Shown: one piece after another, positions 1-9,257 of the stretch
How positions within the stretch are numbered: position 1 is the stretch's first letter
How the letters are laid out: each line of letters opens with the position of its first letter
Notes under the pieces: generated by a model
Told to the model about the DNA's origin: nothing
Database searches by the model: none
What the model saw: the letters and a program-made list of their open reading frames with translations, nothing else
Translations under genes and position numbers: made by a program
Source of the DNA: an uncultured Burkholderiales bacterium
GTDB lineage: Bacteria; Pseudomonadota; Gammaproteobacteria; Burkholderiales; Burkholderiaceae_C
Assembly (NCBI GenBank): GCA_903822825.1
Contig: CAIJQQ010000040.1
Span: 1-64,000 of the forward strand
Length of the DNA stretch: 64,000 nucleotides
Direction of reading: 5' to 3'

Positions 1-128
1 CTACACCTTCAAGATGATTGCTCACCAAGCTTGGCTCGGCGTTGGCATATGCATCACTGCACTTAGCTTTCGCCGACTTTGACACCATCCCTTGCACAGT
101 TTCCACGCGCAAGGCACATTTGAAAAAT
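1..128 (-). ncRNA. Group I self-splicing intron (IC3-like), 5' part, cut by window edge
   Basis: Read on the minus strand from 128 downwards, the sequence follows the Azoarcus tRNA-Ile(CAU) group I ribozyme element by element (comparison from memory, not by alignment). P1: bases 128-126 pair with 120-118, and the internal guide GTG (117-115) pairs with exon CAT, leaving a U.G wobble at the splice site. P2 is CCTTGC (114-109) with GCAAGG (94-89), capped by a GAAA tetraloop (103-100). P3 5' strand GATGGTGTC follows near 89-81. P4 is TCGGCG (76-71) with CGCCGA (41-36), flanked by AAA joiners. The edge falls in GAAGGTGTAG, where P7 begins. P7, P3', P8, P9 and the 3' splice site lie outside. Azoarcus-type introns are about 200 nt with no homing endonuclease; about 80 nt would be missing here. 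Confidence 0.93.
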
Positions 129-165
129 ATGAGTCCTCTGCTCTAACCAACTGAGCTATAGGCCC
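129..165 (-). tRNA. tRNA with CAU anticodon (Ile2 or elongator Met), 5' exon only
   Basis: From 165 downwards: acceptor strand GGGCCTA, TA, D-arm GCTC-AGTTGGTTA-GAGC, A26, anticodon 5' strand GAGGA, then CT and anticodon CAT ending at 129. Every position fits a class I tRNA until base 36, after which the sequence becomes group I intron rather than the 3' half of the anticodon arm. The 3' exon must lie left of the window. CAU can mean tRNA-Ile2 (lysidine-modified by TilS) or elongator Met. The Azoarcus homologue of this intron sits in tRNA-Ile(CAU), so Ile2 is favoured, but the 3' half is needed to decide. A mature tRNA requires splicing. Confidence 0.9.
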
Positions 166-174
166 GAATTTCTG

Positions 175-202
175 ATTGTACTTTGTCCGTTTAGAACGTC
201 AT
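175..202 (-). promoter_or_regulatory. Candidate promoter of the intron-containing tRNA
   Basis: On the minus strand, -35-like ATGACG (202-197) and -10-like TACAAT (180-175) are separated by 16 bases. The -10 ends 9 bases before the first tRNA base at 165. The -10 differs from TATAAT at one position; the -35 matches TTGACA at four of six. No ribosomal or tRNA discriminator was tested. Confidence 0.4.
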
Positions 203-256
203 GAACACTGGTGAAATTTTCAGCAAAGGGATTTGGGGGCCCATATGGAGGCAGTG

Positions 257-1192
257 TCAATCTTTGGATGGGAGTTTACCGAAACGCTGAAACAACCTGC
301 ACACCAAATCTCGCATCCAAGTATGACGAGAATCATTGTCGGTACTTTTGTGCCAAATCATTCGAACCTCATAGACCGGTGCATCTGTAATGTCCCAAAC
401 TCGAAGGTCTTGGCGCGACTGCAATTCACGCACGAACATTTCGGGAATGATGCCAATCAAATCGGTTTGACGTGCAATGTCGGGCATCGCACTGAAGTGT
501 CTCGATCGCAACACAATGCGTTCTTCTAATTTCATTCGCGTCAGCATTTTTTCGACACTGCCATGGAAAGTGGCCGTGGGTGATGCCACTGCAAAACCAG
601 ACTGACGCAACTGTTCCAAGCTCAAGGTTTTCCCAGCCCTTCCACTGGGTGGCTTCCAATCCAATGAAGTCACCGCCATATAACGCTCATGAAATAACAG
701 CTCAGATCGAATACCGCGATGCTCTGGCGCCAAAATACCCACCGCCAAGTCAATTTGACGCGATTCAAGTGCAGTTGTGACCTGATCTGCATTCACAGCA
801 ATGTTGGACAAGCGAGCGTGAGGTGCATCCACACGCAAAGCGGCTGCCAGTTTGGGAAGAAACATCATCTCGCCCAAATCGGACAACGATATTTTCCAGT
901 GCACATCGCTGTTGACAGGGTCAAATTCTTGTCGCCCCACCAGCATGGATTCCATCAGCAGCAATTGCTCATGCATGTCTACTGCCAACTGCTCGCACAG
1001 CCTGGTGGGCTTGAGTCCTGTGGGCGCACGCACAAATAGCTCATCCTCAAAATAGTCACGTAAACGGGCCAAAGCATTGCTGGTCGCTGGCTGGGACAAG
1101 GCCAACGATTTCCCAGCCAACGTGACAGACCCTGTTCGATGTATGGCCACCAAGACGCGCAAAAGGTTCAGGTCAAGCTGTCGAAAATTCAT
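257..1192 (-). CDS. LysR-family transcriptional regulator (NodD/LeuO-like subgroup)
   Basis: The product is 311 aa, the usual LysR length. The N-terminus (residues 1-65) is a winged HTH with the typical pattern DLNLLRVLVAIHRTGSVTLA and SQPATSNALARLR. Residues about 90-305 form the periplasmic-binding-protein-like effector domain. The opening FRQLDLNLLRVL resembles the PBP2-NodD-like subgroup, which often controls aromatic-compound genes. It is transcribed divergently from the oxidoreductase gene at 1341, with a 148-bp gap holding palindromic half-sites. It is therefore probably the local regulator of the oxidoreductase/TRAP operon. The start ATG is preceded by AAGAAGAAA. The effector is unknown. 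Confidence 0.9.
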   Translation of the reverse strand: MNFRQLDLNLLRVLVAIHRTGSVTLAGKSLALSQPATSNALARLRDYFEDELFVRAPTGLKPTRLCEQLAVDMHEQLLLMESMLVGRQEFDPVNSDVHWKISLSDLGEMMFLPKLAAALRVDAPHARLSNIAVNADQVTTALESRQIDLAVGILAPEHRGIRSELLFHERYMAVTSLDWKPPSGRAGKTLSLEQLRQSGFAVASPTATFHGSVEKMLTRMKLEERIVLRSRHFSAMPDIARQTDLIGIIPEMFVRELQSRQDLRVWDITDAPVYEVRMIWHKSTDNDSRHTWMRDLVCRLFQRFGKLPSKD

Positions 1193-1200
1193 ATGAATTT
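1185..1200. promoter_or_regulatory. 16-bp perfect palindrome over the lysR start codon
   Basis: AAATTCAT followed by its exact reverse complement ATGAATTT; the minus-strand ATG at 1192-1190 lies inside it. It shares the TTCAT/ATGAA half-site with a second site at 1225-1241. LysR proteins commonly bind near their own start, so it may be autoregulatory. This is inference only. Confidence 0.4.
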
Positions 1201-1224
1201 CTTCTTAAGGGTAAGCCCTAGTTA

Positions 1225-1241
1225 TTCATGAAGCAAATGAA
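1225..1241. promoter_or_regulatory. Candidate LysR operator in the divergent intergenic region
   Basis: TTCAT, seven bases, then ATGAA: an interrupted inverted repeat centred about 108 bases before the oxidoreductase start at 1341. This fits a LysR recognition-binding site between divergent genes. The same half-site occurs in the palindrome at 1185-1200. Confidence 0.4.
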
Positions 1242-1340
1242 CAATATTTGATTTATCCATTTGTCGAATGCCAAAATCTACCCTAAATTGATCAATGTAC
1301 AAAATTCAGAATAAAGTTCATCGGAAAGGACATTGCACAA

Positions 1341-3509
1341 ATGGCTGAACGTTCATTCCTTGCAGAAGTTGAAAAACTCAAGCTGGGTGCCGGTGAAGAA
1401 TTTCACGGGGAAGGTATTTTGGCTGTCACCAAAGCCTTGCTGCAGTCGGGTGTGTCCTATGTGGCGGGATACCAAGGCGCTCCCATCTCTCATTTAATGG
1501 ATGTTCTGACAGACGCCAACGATATATTGGCCGAGTTGGGGGTTCACTTTGAACACAGCGCCTCTGAAGCCACGGCCACCGCCACTTTGGCAGCTTCTGT
1601 CAATTACCCACTTCGAGGCGCCGTTACCTTTAAATCCACTGTGGGCACCAACGTAGCTTCTGATGCTTTGGCAAATTTAGCGTCAGGCGGTGTTGTAGGC
1701 GGGGCCATGCTCATTGTGGGCGAAGACTACGGAGAAGGTTCAAGCATCATGCAAGAGCGCTCGCATGCCTTTGCCATGAAATCCCAAGTGTGGTTGATAG
1801 ACCCCAGGCCCAATTTGCCGAGCATTGTCAAAGCCGTCGAGCAAGGCTTTGAGTTGTCAGAGGCCAGCAACACCCCTGTGATGCTTGAATTGCGCATACG
1901 TGCCTGCCATGTACATGGCCACTTTCCCACCAAAGACAATGTGCGCCCCGCTTTTACCCTCAAAGATGCCATTGAACATCCCAAACGTGATGTCAATCGC
2001 ATCGTGCTCCCTCCCTCAAGTTATTTGCACGAACAAGAAAAGGTCAAAGAACGCTGGCCGGCGGCCGTCAAATTTATTCAAGAGCACCAGATCAATGAAT
2101 TTTTTGCTCGCTCAGCCAATGACTTTGGCATTGTCATGCAAGGCGGTATGTACAACGGCGTTCTTCGTGCCTTGGAAATACTCGGGCTGGCCAATGCATT
2201 TGGCGAATCCCAAATTCCCCTCTATGTTTTAAACATCACCTACCCTTTGGTAGACGATGAATTCAAAACTTTCTGCACTGGCAAGCGTGGTCTTTTGATC
2301 GTCGAAGAAGGACAGCCGGATTTCATTGAACAAAACGTACACGCCATTTTGCGCAAAGCCGACATACAGACGCGTGTTCATGGCAAAGATTTTCTACCCA
2401 TGGCGGGCGAGTACACAGGTGGCGTCATTCTGCAAGGCGTGGAAAAATTCATAGCACTTTATGCACCTGAATTGCTGAAGACTTCCGAGCATGCGGCACC
2501 ATCCGCTCAAAGCAATGCCTTGGTCAACGCAGCAATTGCCGACGCCACGGCCCAAGTGCTCCCGCGCCCTCCTTCCTTTTGCACAGGCTGTCCAGAGCGC
2601 CCTATCTTCACTGCCATCAAGATGCTTGAAAAAGAATTGGGGCCGCGGCACATCAGTTGCGACATTGGCTGCCACCTGTTCTCTATCTTGCCTCCCTTCA
2701 ACGTCGGCGCCACCACCATGGGCTATGGACTGGGTTGGGCCGGCGCTTCAGCCTTCAACACGCCTGAAACCGAACACCGCACCATGGCCATCATGGGAGA
2801 TGGTGGTTTTTGGCATAACGGCCTGACCAGCGGCGTAGGCAACGCGGTATTCAATCAAACGGACAACGTTTTGCTGGTGGTTGACAACGGCTACTCTGCC
2901 GCGACGGGAGGCCAAGACGTTTTATCTTCAAAGGCCATTAATCCCATTCGCAGCACCAACAATCCCATCGAAAAAGCGGTAAAAGGTGTAGGCGTGAATT
3001 GGGTGAAAACTGTCACACACACCTACAGCCTCGATCAAATGCGAGGCGCCCTGCGAGATGCTCTGACCACCCCAACCAAAGGCCCCAAAGTGGTTGTTGC
3101 GCAAAGCGAATGCATGCTCAACCGTCAGCGCCGGGTGAAACCGCAAATCAGACAACGCATCCAACAAGGCGAACGTGTGGTGCGAGAAAAATTTGGCGTA
3201 GATCCCGACACATGCACAGGAGATCACTCTTGCATTCGTTTATCAGGTTGTCCTTCACTGAGCATCAAAACCAATCCAGACCCCTTAAGAACAGATCCAG
3301 TTGCAGCTGTGGCCGACAGCTGCGTGGGCTGCGGTTTGTGTGGCGAAGTTTCCCATGCAGCCGTTTTGTGTCCATCTTTTTACCGGGCTGAAATCATCAA
3401 CAATCCCAGTGGCTGGGATCGCTTCAAAGTCAAACTTCGCAAGTGGGTGATTGGCCGTTTACAAAATCGGATCGAACGTCGCCTCGAGGGCATCTCTGCT
3501 GCGGCTTGA
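1341..3509 (+). CDS. Indolepyruvate ferredoxin oxidoreductase-like, alpha-type subunit (TPP and Fe-S)
   Basis: This 722-aa protein resembles IorA, which with IorB decarboxylates aryl-2-oxoacids to acyl-CoA using thiamine diphosphate and reduces ferredoxin. The N-terminal pyruvate-oxidoreductase-like domain spans roughly residues 20-200. The Cys pair in CTGCPERPIF is near 414-417. The TPP-binding segment has GDGGF near 486 and NGYSAATGG further on. The C-terminus carries a ferredoxin-like segment with CVGCGLC near 661-667 and a further Cys (LCPSF), preceded by a Cys-rich stretch (HSCIRLSGC). AAAGGA lies 10 bases before the ATG. The beta-type gene follows at 3521 and a TRAP transporter after that, suggesting an imported 2-oxo acid as substrate. 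The exact substrate is not predictable. Confidence 0.88.
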   Translation: MAERSFLAEVEKLKLGAGEEFHGEGILAVTKALLQSGVSYVAGYQGAPISHLMDVLTDANDILAELGVHFEHSASEATATATLAASVNYPLRGAVTFKSTVGTNVASDALANLASGGVVGGAMLIVGEDYGEGSSIMQERSHAFAMKSQVWLIDPRPNLPSIVKAVEQGFELSEASNTPVMLELRIRACHVHGHFPTKDNVRPAFTLKDAIEHPKRDVNRIVLPPSSYLHEQEKVKERWPAAVKFIQEHQINEFFARSANDFGIVMQGGMYNGVLRALEILGLANAFGESQIPLYVLNITYPLVDDEFKTFCTGKRGLLIVEEGQPDFIEQNVHAILRKADIQTRVHGKDFLPMAGEYTGGVILQGVEKFIALYAPELLKTSEHAAPSAQSNALVNAAIADATAQVLPRPPSFCTGCPERPIFTAIKMLEKELGPRHISCDIGCHLFSILPPFNVGATTMGYGLGWAGASAFNTPETEHRTMAIMGDGGFWHNGLTSGVGNAVFNQTDNVLLVVDNGYSAATGGQDVLSSKAINPIRSTNNPIEKAVKGVGVNWVKTVTHTYSLDQMRGALRDALTTPTKGPKVVVAQSECMLNRQRRVKPQIRQRIQQGERVVREKFGVDPDTCTGDHSCIRLSGCPSLSIKTNPDPLRTDPVAAVADSCVGCGLCGEVSHAAVLCPSFYRAEIINNPSGWDRFKVKLRKWVIGRLQNRIERRLEGISAAA

Positions 3510-3520
3510 CGGACAAGAAA

Positions 3521-5065
3521 ATGACCCCAAAAAAATCGCAATCGCATGCAATCACCATTGCCATTTTGGCCATGGGCGGTGAAGGTGGCGGCGTGTTGGC
3601 CGATTGGCTGGTCGATTTGGCCGAGCACAATGGCTTTGTGGCACAAACCACCTCGGTTCCTGGCGTGGCACAGCGCACGGGCGCTACGGTTTATTACCTT
3701 GAAATATTTGACAAGGCCATGATTCCCGAAGGACGACAACCGGTGTTTGCGCTAAGCCCATTTCCTGACCATGTCGACATTGTGCTGGCATCTGAGTTGA
3801 TGGAAGCTGGCCGTGCACTTCAGCGTGGCTTGGTCAATCCCCAACGCACAGCCCTCATTACGTCCTCGCACCGTGTTTATGCCATGACTGAGCGCATTGC
3901 GATGGGCGATGGACGCATGGATTCTGAGAAACTGCTGGCAGGCGCCAAAGCTGCTGCAAAACAATTCATTGCCGCAGATTTCTCAGCCATGGCAGAAAAT
4001 TTTGGCAGCTTGATTGGCCCAGCGTTGTATGGCGCATTGGCGGCCTCTGGTCAACTACCGTTCACACGTGCACAGTTTGAGGCAACCATTCAGCGCGGCG
4101 GTATTGGCGTCACCTCCAGCCTCCAGGCATTTGGGGCCGCTTACCACGAAGCACAACGTCAATTGAACGGGGGTACAGAAGCGCCCGCCCCAGAAGGTCA
4201 TGTCGGTGCGTCTGCAAAACAACATGCCGTGGGACCTCGCTTGCAAGCCATGGCTCAAAGAATTCAATCAGAGTTCAGGCCAGCTGCTCAATCCCATCTG
4301 ATGGCTGGCATTACACGCATGACAGACTACCAAAGCGAAGCCTACGCCAAGCTGTATTTAGACAGGGTCAAGGCACTCAACCAACAGGCCCCCACCAATG
4401 AGGTGGGTGATGAATTGGTGTCTGAAGCTGCTCGACATTTGGCCTTGTGGATGAGTTACGAGGACACGGTGCGCGTAGCCGATTTAAAAATTCGCCGCTC
4501 TCGCTTTGAAAGAGTCAGCCTTGAAGTCAAACAAAATACAGAACAATTTTTAGATATCCATGAATTTTTGCATCCACGCGTTGAGGAGATTGCTGACACA
4601 TTGCCGACCCCCATGGGTCGATGGTTGCTTAAAAGTAAATGGGCACGACCACTGTTAGGCCGCTTCACCCAAAAGGGACGGATTGTCAAAACCACTTCGC
4701 TTAGAGGCTATCTTTTGCTGTATTTCATAGCATCACTGCGCGTGACACGCCCGTACTCTTTGCGATTTTCTCAAGAGCAAGAACGCATCAACGCTTGGTT
4801 GGAGTGCATCACAAACCTGATGCCCATCAACGAGAAACTGGCCTTGCAAGTGGTCAAGGCCCAACAATTGGTCAAGGGCTATGGCGATACACACAGCCGT
4901 GGTTGGCGCAATTTCCAACGTTTGATAACCGCCCTGCCCTTGTTCCAAAATGAACCAGACGCTGCAAGCAAGCTTCAACAACTTCAAAAAATTGCTCTCA
5001 ACGACGACTCAGAGCAAGAACTGTTGACCAGTTTAAAGGCGCAAGGTTTATTGCATCCAAATTGA
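3521..5065 (+). CDS. Indolepyruvate oxidoreductase beta-type subunit, with long C-terminal extension
   Basis: The first ~190 residues match the gamma/beta domain of 2-oxoacid:acceptor oxidoreductases, with the glycine-rich start AILAMGGEGGGVLADWL and the VPGVAQRTGATVYY segment. Classical IorB stops near 200 aa. Here about 320 more residues follow, ending in a helical region rich in Arg and Leu, like the DUF6537 extension of proteobacterial fused forms. An in-frame upstream ATG at 3443 would overlap the previous gene by 67 bp, so the ATG at 3521 (514 aa) is preferred: 11 bases after the previous stop, with GGACAAGAA before it. Presumed partner of the 1341 product. Confidence 0.82.
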   Translation: MTPKKSQSHAITIAILAMGGEGGGVLADWLVDLAEHNGFVAQTTSVPGVAQRTGATVYYLEIFDKAMIPEGRQPVFALSPFPDHVDIVLASELMEAGRALQRGLVNPQRTALITSSHRVYAMTERIAMGDGRMDSEKLLAGAKAAAKQFIAADFSAMAENFGSLIGPALYGALAASGQLPFTRAQFEATIQRGGIGVTSSLQAFGAAYHEAQRQLNGGTEAPAPEGHVGASAKQHAVGPRLQAMAQRIQSEFRPAAQSHLMAGITRMTDYQSEAYAKLYLDRVKALNQQAPTNEVGDELVSEAARHLALWMSYEDTVRVADLKIRRSRFERVSLEVKQNTEQFLDIHEFLHPRVEEIADTLPTPMGRWLLKSKWARPLLGRFTQKGRIVKTTSLRGYLLLYFIASLRVTRPYSLRFSQEQERINAWLECITNLMPINEKLALQVVKAQQLVKGYGDTHSRGWRNFQRLITALPLFQNEPDAASKLQQLQKIALNDDSEQELLTSLKAQGLLHPN

Positions 5066-5093
5066 TGGATCACCGATCCATCGCCTTATTTTT
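5064..5093 (+). terminator. Intercistronic hairpin with T-run between oxidoreductase and TRAP genes
   Basis: GATGGATC, loop ACC, GATCCATC forms a perfect 8-bp stem overlapping the stop codon, followed by GCCTTATTTTT. It may be a partial terminator or an mRNA-stabilising element setting the ratio of enzyme to binding protein, since the TRAP genes appear co-directional. The T-run is interrupted, so strength is uncertain. Confidence 0.55.
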
Positions 5094-5099
5094 GACTGA

Positions 5100-6615
<1,516 letters not shown>

Positions 6616-6619
<4 letters not shown>

Positions 6620-7935
6620 ATACTTGGCAATTTGCAGCATGCCTCATGCTGGGTGGGTCCACGGTATTGCTGTTCATTGGCATGCCGGTGGCACTCACGT
6701 TCATTGGCATCAACATTGTGGGTGCGTGGCTTTACATGGGAGGCGAACCCGGCATGGTTCAGTTGGCTCGCAGCAGTGTGAGTTCGGTCATGGCCTTTTC
6801 ATTGACGCCCATCCCCCTGTTTGTTCTCATGGGTGAAATTTTGTTTCATACGGGCTTGGCCTTCAAAGTCATTGAAGGTGTAGAGCGCCTCATCTTGCGC
6901 GTGCCGGGTCGCTTGGCCGTCGTTGCCGTAGTGGCAGGCACAGTGTTCTCTGCTATTTCAGGATCTACCATTGCGACCACAGCCATGCTCGGCTCTCTCA
7001 TGCTGCCTGTCATGTTGAAAAGGGGCTATCACCCCACCATTGCCACAGGCCCCATCATGGCCATCGGTGCCGTTGACATGCTGATTCCACCTTCGGCTCT
7101 GACCGTCTTGCTGGGTTCTTTGTCGGGCATCTCTATTTCCAAGTTGCTCATTGGCGGCGTTTTGCCCGGCATCTTATTGGCCATTTCATTTGTGGGATGG
7201 ATCATCATTCGTGTTCGCATCAGCCCCCATTTGGCACCCGACGAAAACAACGCGGATTCTTATGCTGGTTGGGAACGTTGGCAACCTTTCTTTGCTTATG
7301 TGTTGCCCACACTTTCCATCTTCGGCGTTGTGGTGGGCGCATTGGCTGCTGGTTGGGCAACGCCCACTGAATGTGCTGCACTGGGTGCTTTTGCCACCAT
7401 GGTGTTGGCAGCGCTCTACAAATCACTCAAGTGGGATGCTGTTCTGAAGTCTCTCAAGGGAACAGCGGGTATTTCAGGGATGATCCTTTTCATCATATTG
7501 GGCGCCACCACCTTTGCACAAATTCTGTCGTTCTCAGGCGCCAGCACAGGTTTGGTGCAATTCATCACGGGGCAGGGTTTGTCGACCCAATGGATTGTGG
7601 TGGGCATGATGCTGATGCTCATTTTCTTAGGCATCTTTGTCGACCAAGTCAGCATGATGATGATCACTTTGCCGATTTTCATGCCGATTGTGACCACTCT
7701 GGGAGTCGATCCTGTTTGGTTTGGCGTCATGTTCCTCATCTGCATGCAACTGGGCTTGTTGCTGCCACCGCATGGTTTATTGCTCATGACCATGCGCGGC
7801 GTAGCGCCTCCCTCTGTCACCATGGCACATATCTTTTTGGCGGTGGGCCCTTACGTGATCATGAGTTTGTTTTTGTTACTGGCCGTCTTCTTCATTCCAA
7901 GTATTGCCACGTGGCTGCCTGAATGGATTGGCTAA
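6616..7935 (+). CDS. TRAP transporter large permease (DctM family)
   Basis: The product is 439 aa with about a dozen hydrophobic segments, the size and topology of DctM, the Na+-coupled transport subunit. Motifs include FVLMGEILFHTGLA, the IPPSALTVLLGSLSGIS hairpin-like region and GIFVDQVSMMMITLPIFMP. The ATG at 6616 overlaps the TGA of the small permease gene. An in-frame upstream ATG at 6571 would lie deep in the previous gene and add 15 non-hydrophobic residues, so it was rejected. The gene completes a PQM operon following the oxidoreductase genes. Confidence 0.92.
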
Positions 7936-8053
7936 GAACTTGGCTCATAAAGCGGGAAAACCCTGACTTTTATAATTTTCAATTCAGCCAAGAATGCAAG
8001 GGCGCCGTGCTGGCGTGTGCGTTTTATATTTTCGGTCTTACAAGGAGTTCTTC

Positions 8054-9238
8054 ATGTCTTTTCCGCTAGTTAAAAGTCTTGTCACCCTGACTGCAGCTGC
8101 CACCTTGGCCATGCAACCCGCTTTGGCGGCCGATAAAGTAAAAGTTGGCTTTGTCAGCACGCTGTCGGGGCCTTCTTCGGCGCTTGGCGTTGACATACGC
8201 GACGCCTTTTTGCTGGCGGTCAAACTCAATGGCGGCAAGCTGGGTGGCTTGCCAGCCGATGTGTCTATTTCCGACGACCAATTCAAACCCGATGTGGGCA
8301 AACAATTGTTCGAGCGCTATGTCAAGCGCGACAAAGTTGATTTCTTGACGGGTGTGGTGTTCTCCAACATCATGCTGGCAGGTTTGCCTGAAGCGGTAGA
8401 CAACAAAACCATTTACCTCAGCCCCAATGCTGCGCCCTCTCCCATTGCAGGCGCACAGTGCACCCCCTACTTCTTTGCCGTGTCTTGGCCCAACGATGCT
8501 TACCATGAAGCCGCAGGTCAATATGCCACCAATCAAAAAGTGAAGTCTGCCTACTTGCTGGCCCCCAATTACCAAGCTGGCAAAGATTCCTTGGCTGGCT
8601 TCAAACGCTTCTTCAAGGGCAATGTCACAGGAGAGGTCTACACCAAGCTGGGCCAACTGGACTACTCCGCTGAGCTGGCTGAAATCCGTGCCGCAAAACC
8701 TGAAGTGGTGTACACCTTTCTACCAGGCGGCATGGGGATCAACTTCATCAAGCAGTTCATGGCCGCGGGCCTGAACAAAGACATCCGTCTCATTCAGCCT
8801 GGCTTTGGCGCTGACCAAGATGTGATTCGCGCCGTGGGCAATGACATGCTGGGCATATTTGACACCGCTCACTGGGGCCTCGATTTGCCGAACGAAGCCA
8901 ATAAGAAGTTTGTGGCTGAATTTGAAAAAGAATATAAGCGACTTCCTACTCTGTACGCAGCACAAGGCTACGACACCGCCTTGCTCATTGATGCAGCGGT
9001 TCGCGCAGCCAATGGCAAGGTTGAAGACAAAGAGGCCATGATCAAAACGCTAAAAACTGTGAAGTTCAACTCTGTTCGTGGCGATTTCCGCTTCAATACC
9101 AACCAGTACCCTATCCAAAACTACTACCTGCGTGAAGTCCAAAAAGACGCTCAAGGTCGTTTGGTCAATCGCATTGTGGGTCAACCCATCATGACCAACC
9201 ACGGAGACGCTTACGTCAAAGACTGCCCGATGAAGTAA
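8054..9238 (+). CDS. Branched-chain-type ABC transporter substrate-binding protein (Peripla_BP_6)
   Basis: 394 aa with a signal peptide (MSFPLVKSLVTLTAAATLAM, cleavage after ALA near residue 25). The mature part opens with DKVKVGFVSTLSGPSSALG, the usual first strand and binding loop of Liv-type receptors, and contains YLLAPNYQAGKDSLAGFKRFF typical of the family. AAGGAG lies 8 bases before the ATG at 8054; an upstream in-frame ATG at 7994 has no such site. It heads a five-gene transporter cassette. Relatives next to oxygenase genes often bind aromatic acids, but the ligand here is unproven. Confidence 0.92.
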   Translation: MSFPLVKSLVTLTAAATLAMQPALAADKVKVGFVSTLSGPSSALGVDIRDAFLLAVKLNGGKLGGLPADVSISDDQFKPDVGKQLFERYVKRDKVDFLTGVVFSNIMLAGLPEAVDNKTIYLSPNAAPSPIAGAQCTPYFFAVSWPNDAYHEAAGQYATNQKVKSAYLLAPNYQAGKDSLAGFKRFFKGNVTGEVYTKLGQLDYSAELAEIRAAKPEVVYTFLPGGMGINFIKQFMAAGLNKDIRLIQPGFGADQDVIRAVGNDMLGIFDTAHWGLDLPNEANKKFVAEFEKEYKRLPTLYAAQGYDTALLIDAAVRAANGKVEDKEAMIKTLKTVKFNSVRGDFRFNTNQYPIQNYYLREVQKDAQGRLVNRIVGQPIMTNHGDAYVKDCPMK

Positions 9239-9257
9239 TTGGAAGATCAATATCTTC

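Noticed and set aside
129..165. tRNA 5' half read as the remnant of an integration (att) site
   Set aside because: The sequence following the anticodon matches group I intron elements in order and forms a correct P1 with the exon, which explains the interruption better than element insertion.
7939..7992. CTTGGCT / AGCCAAG repeat between the TRAP and ABC genes
   Set aside because: Only 7-bp arms with a 40-base spacing and no T-run; consistent with chance.
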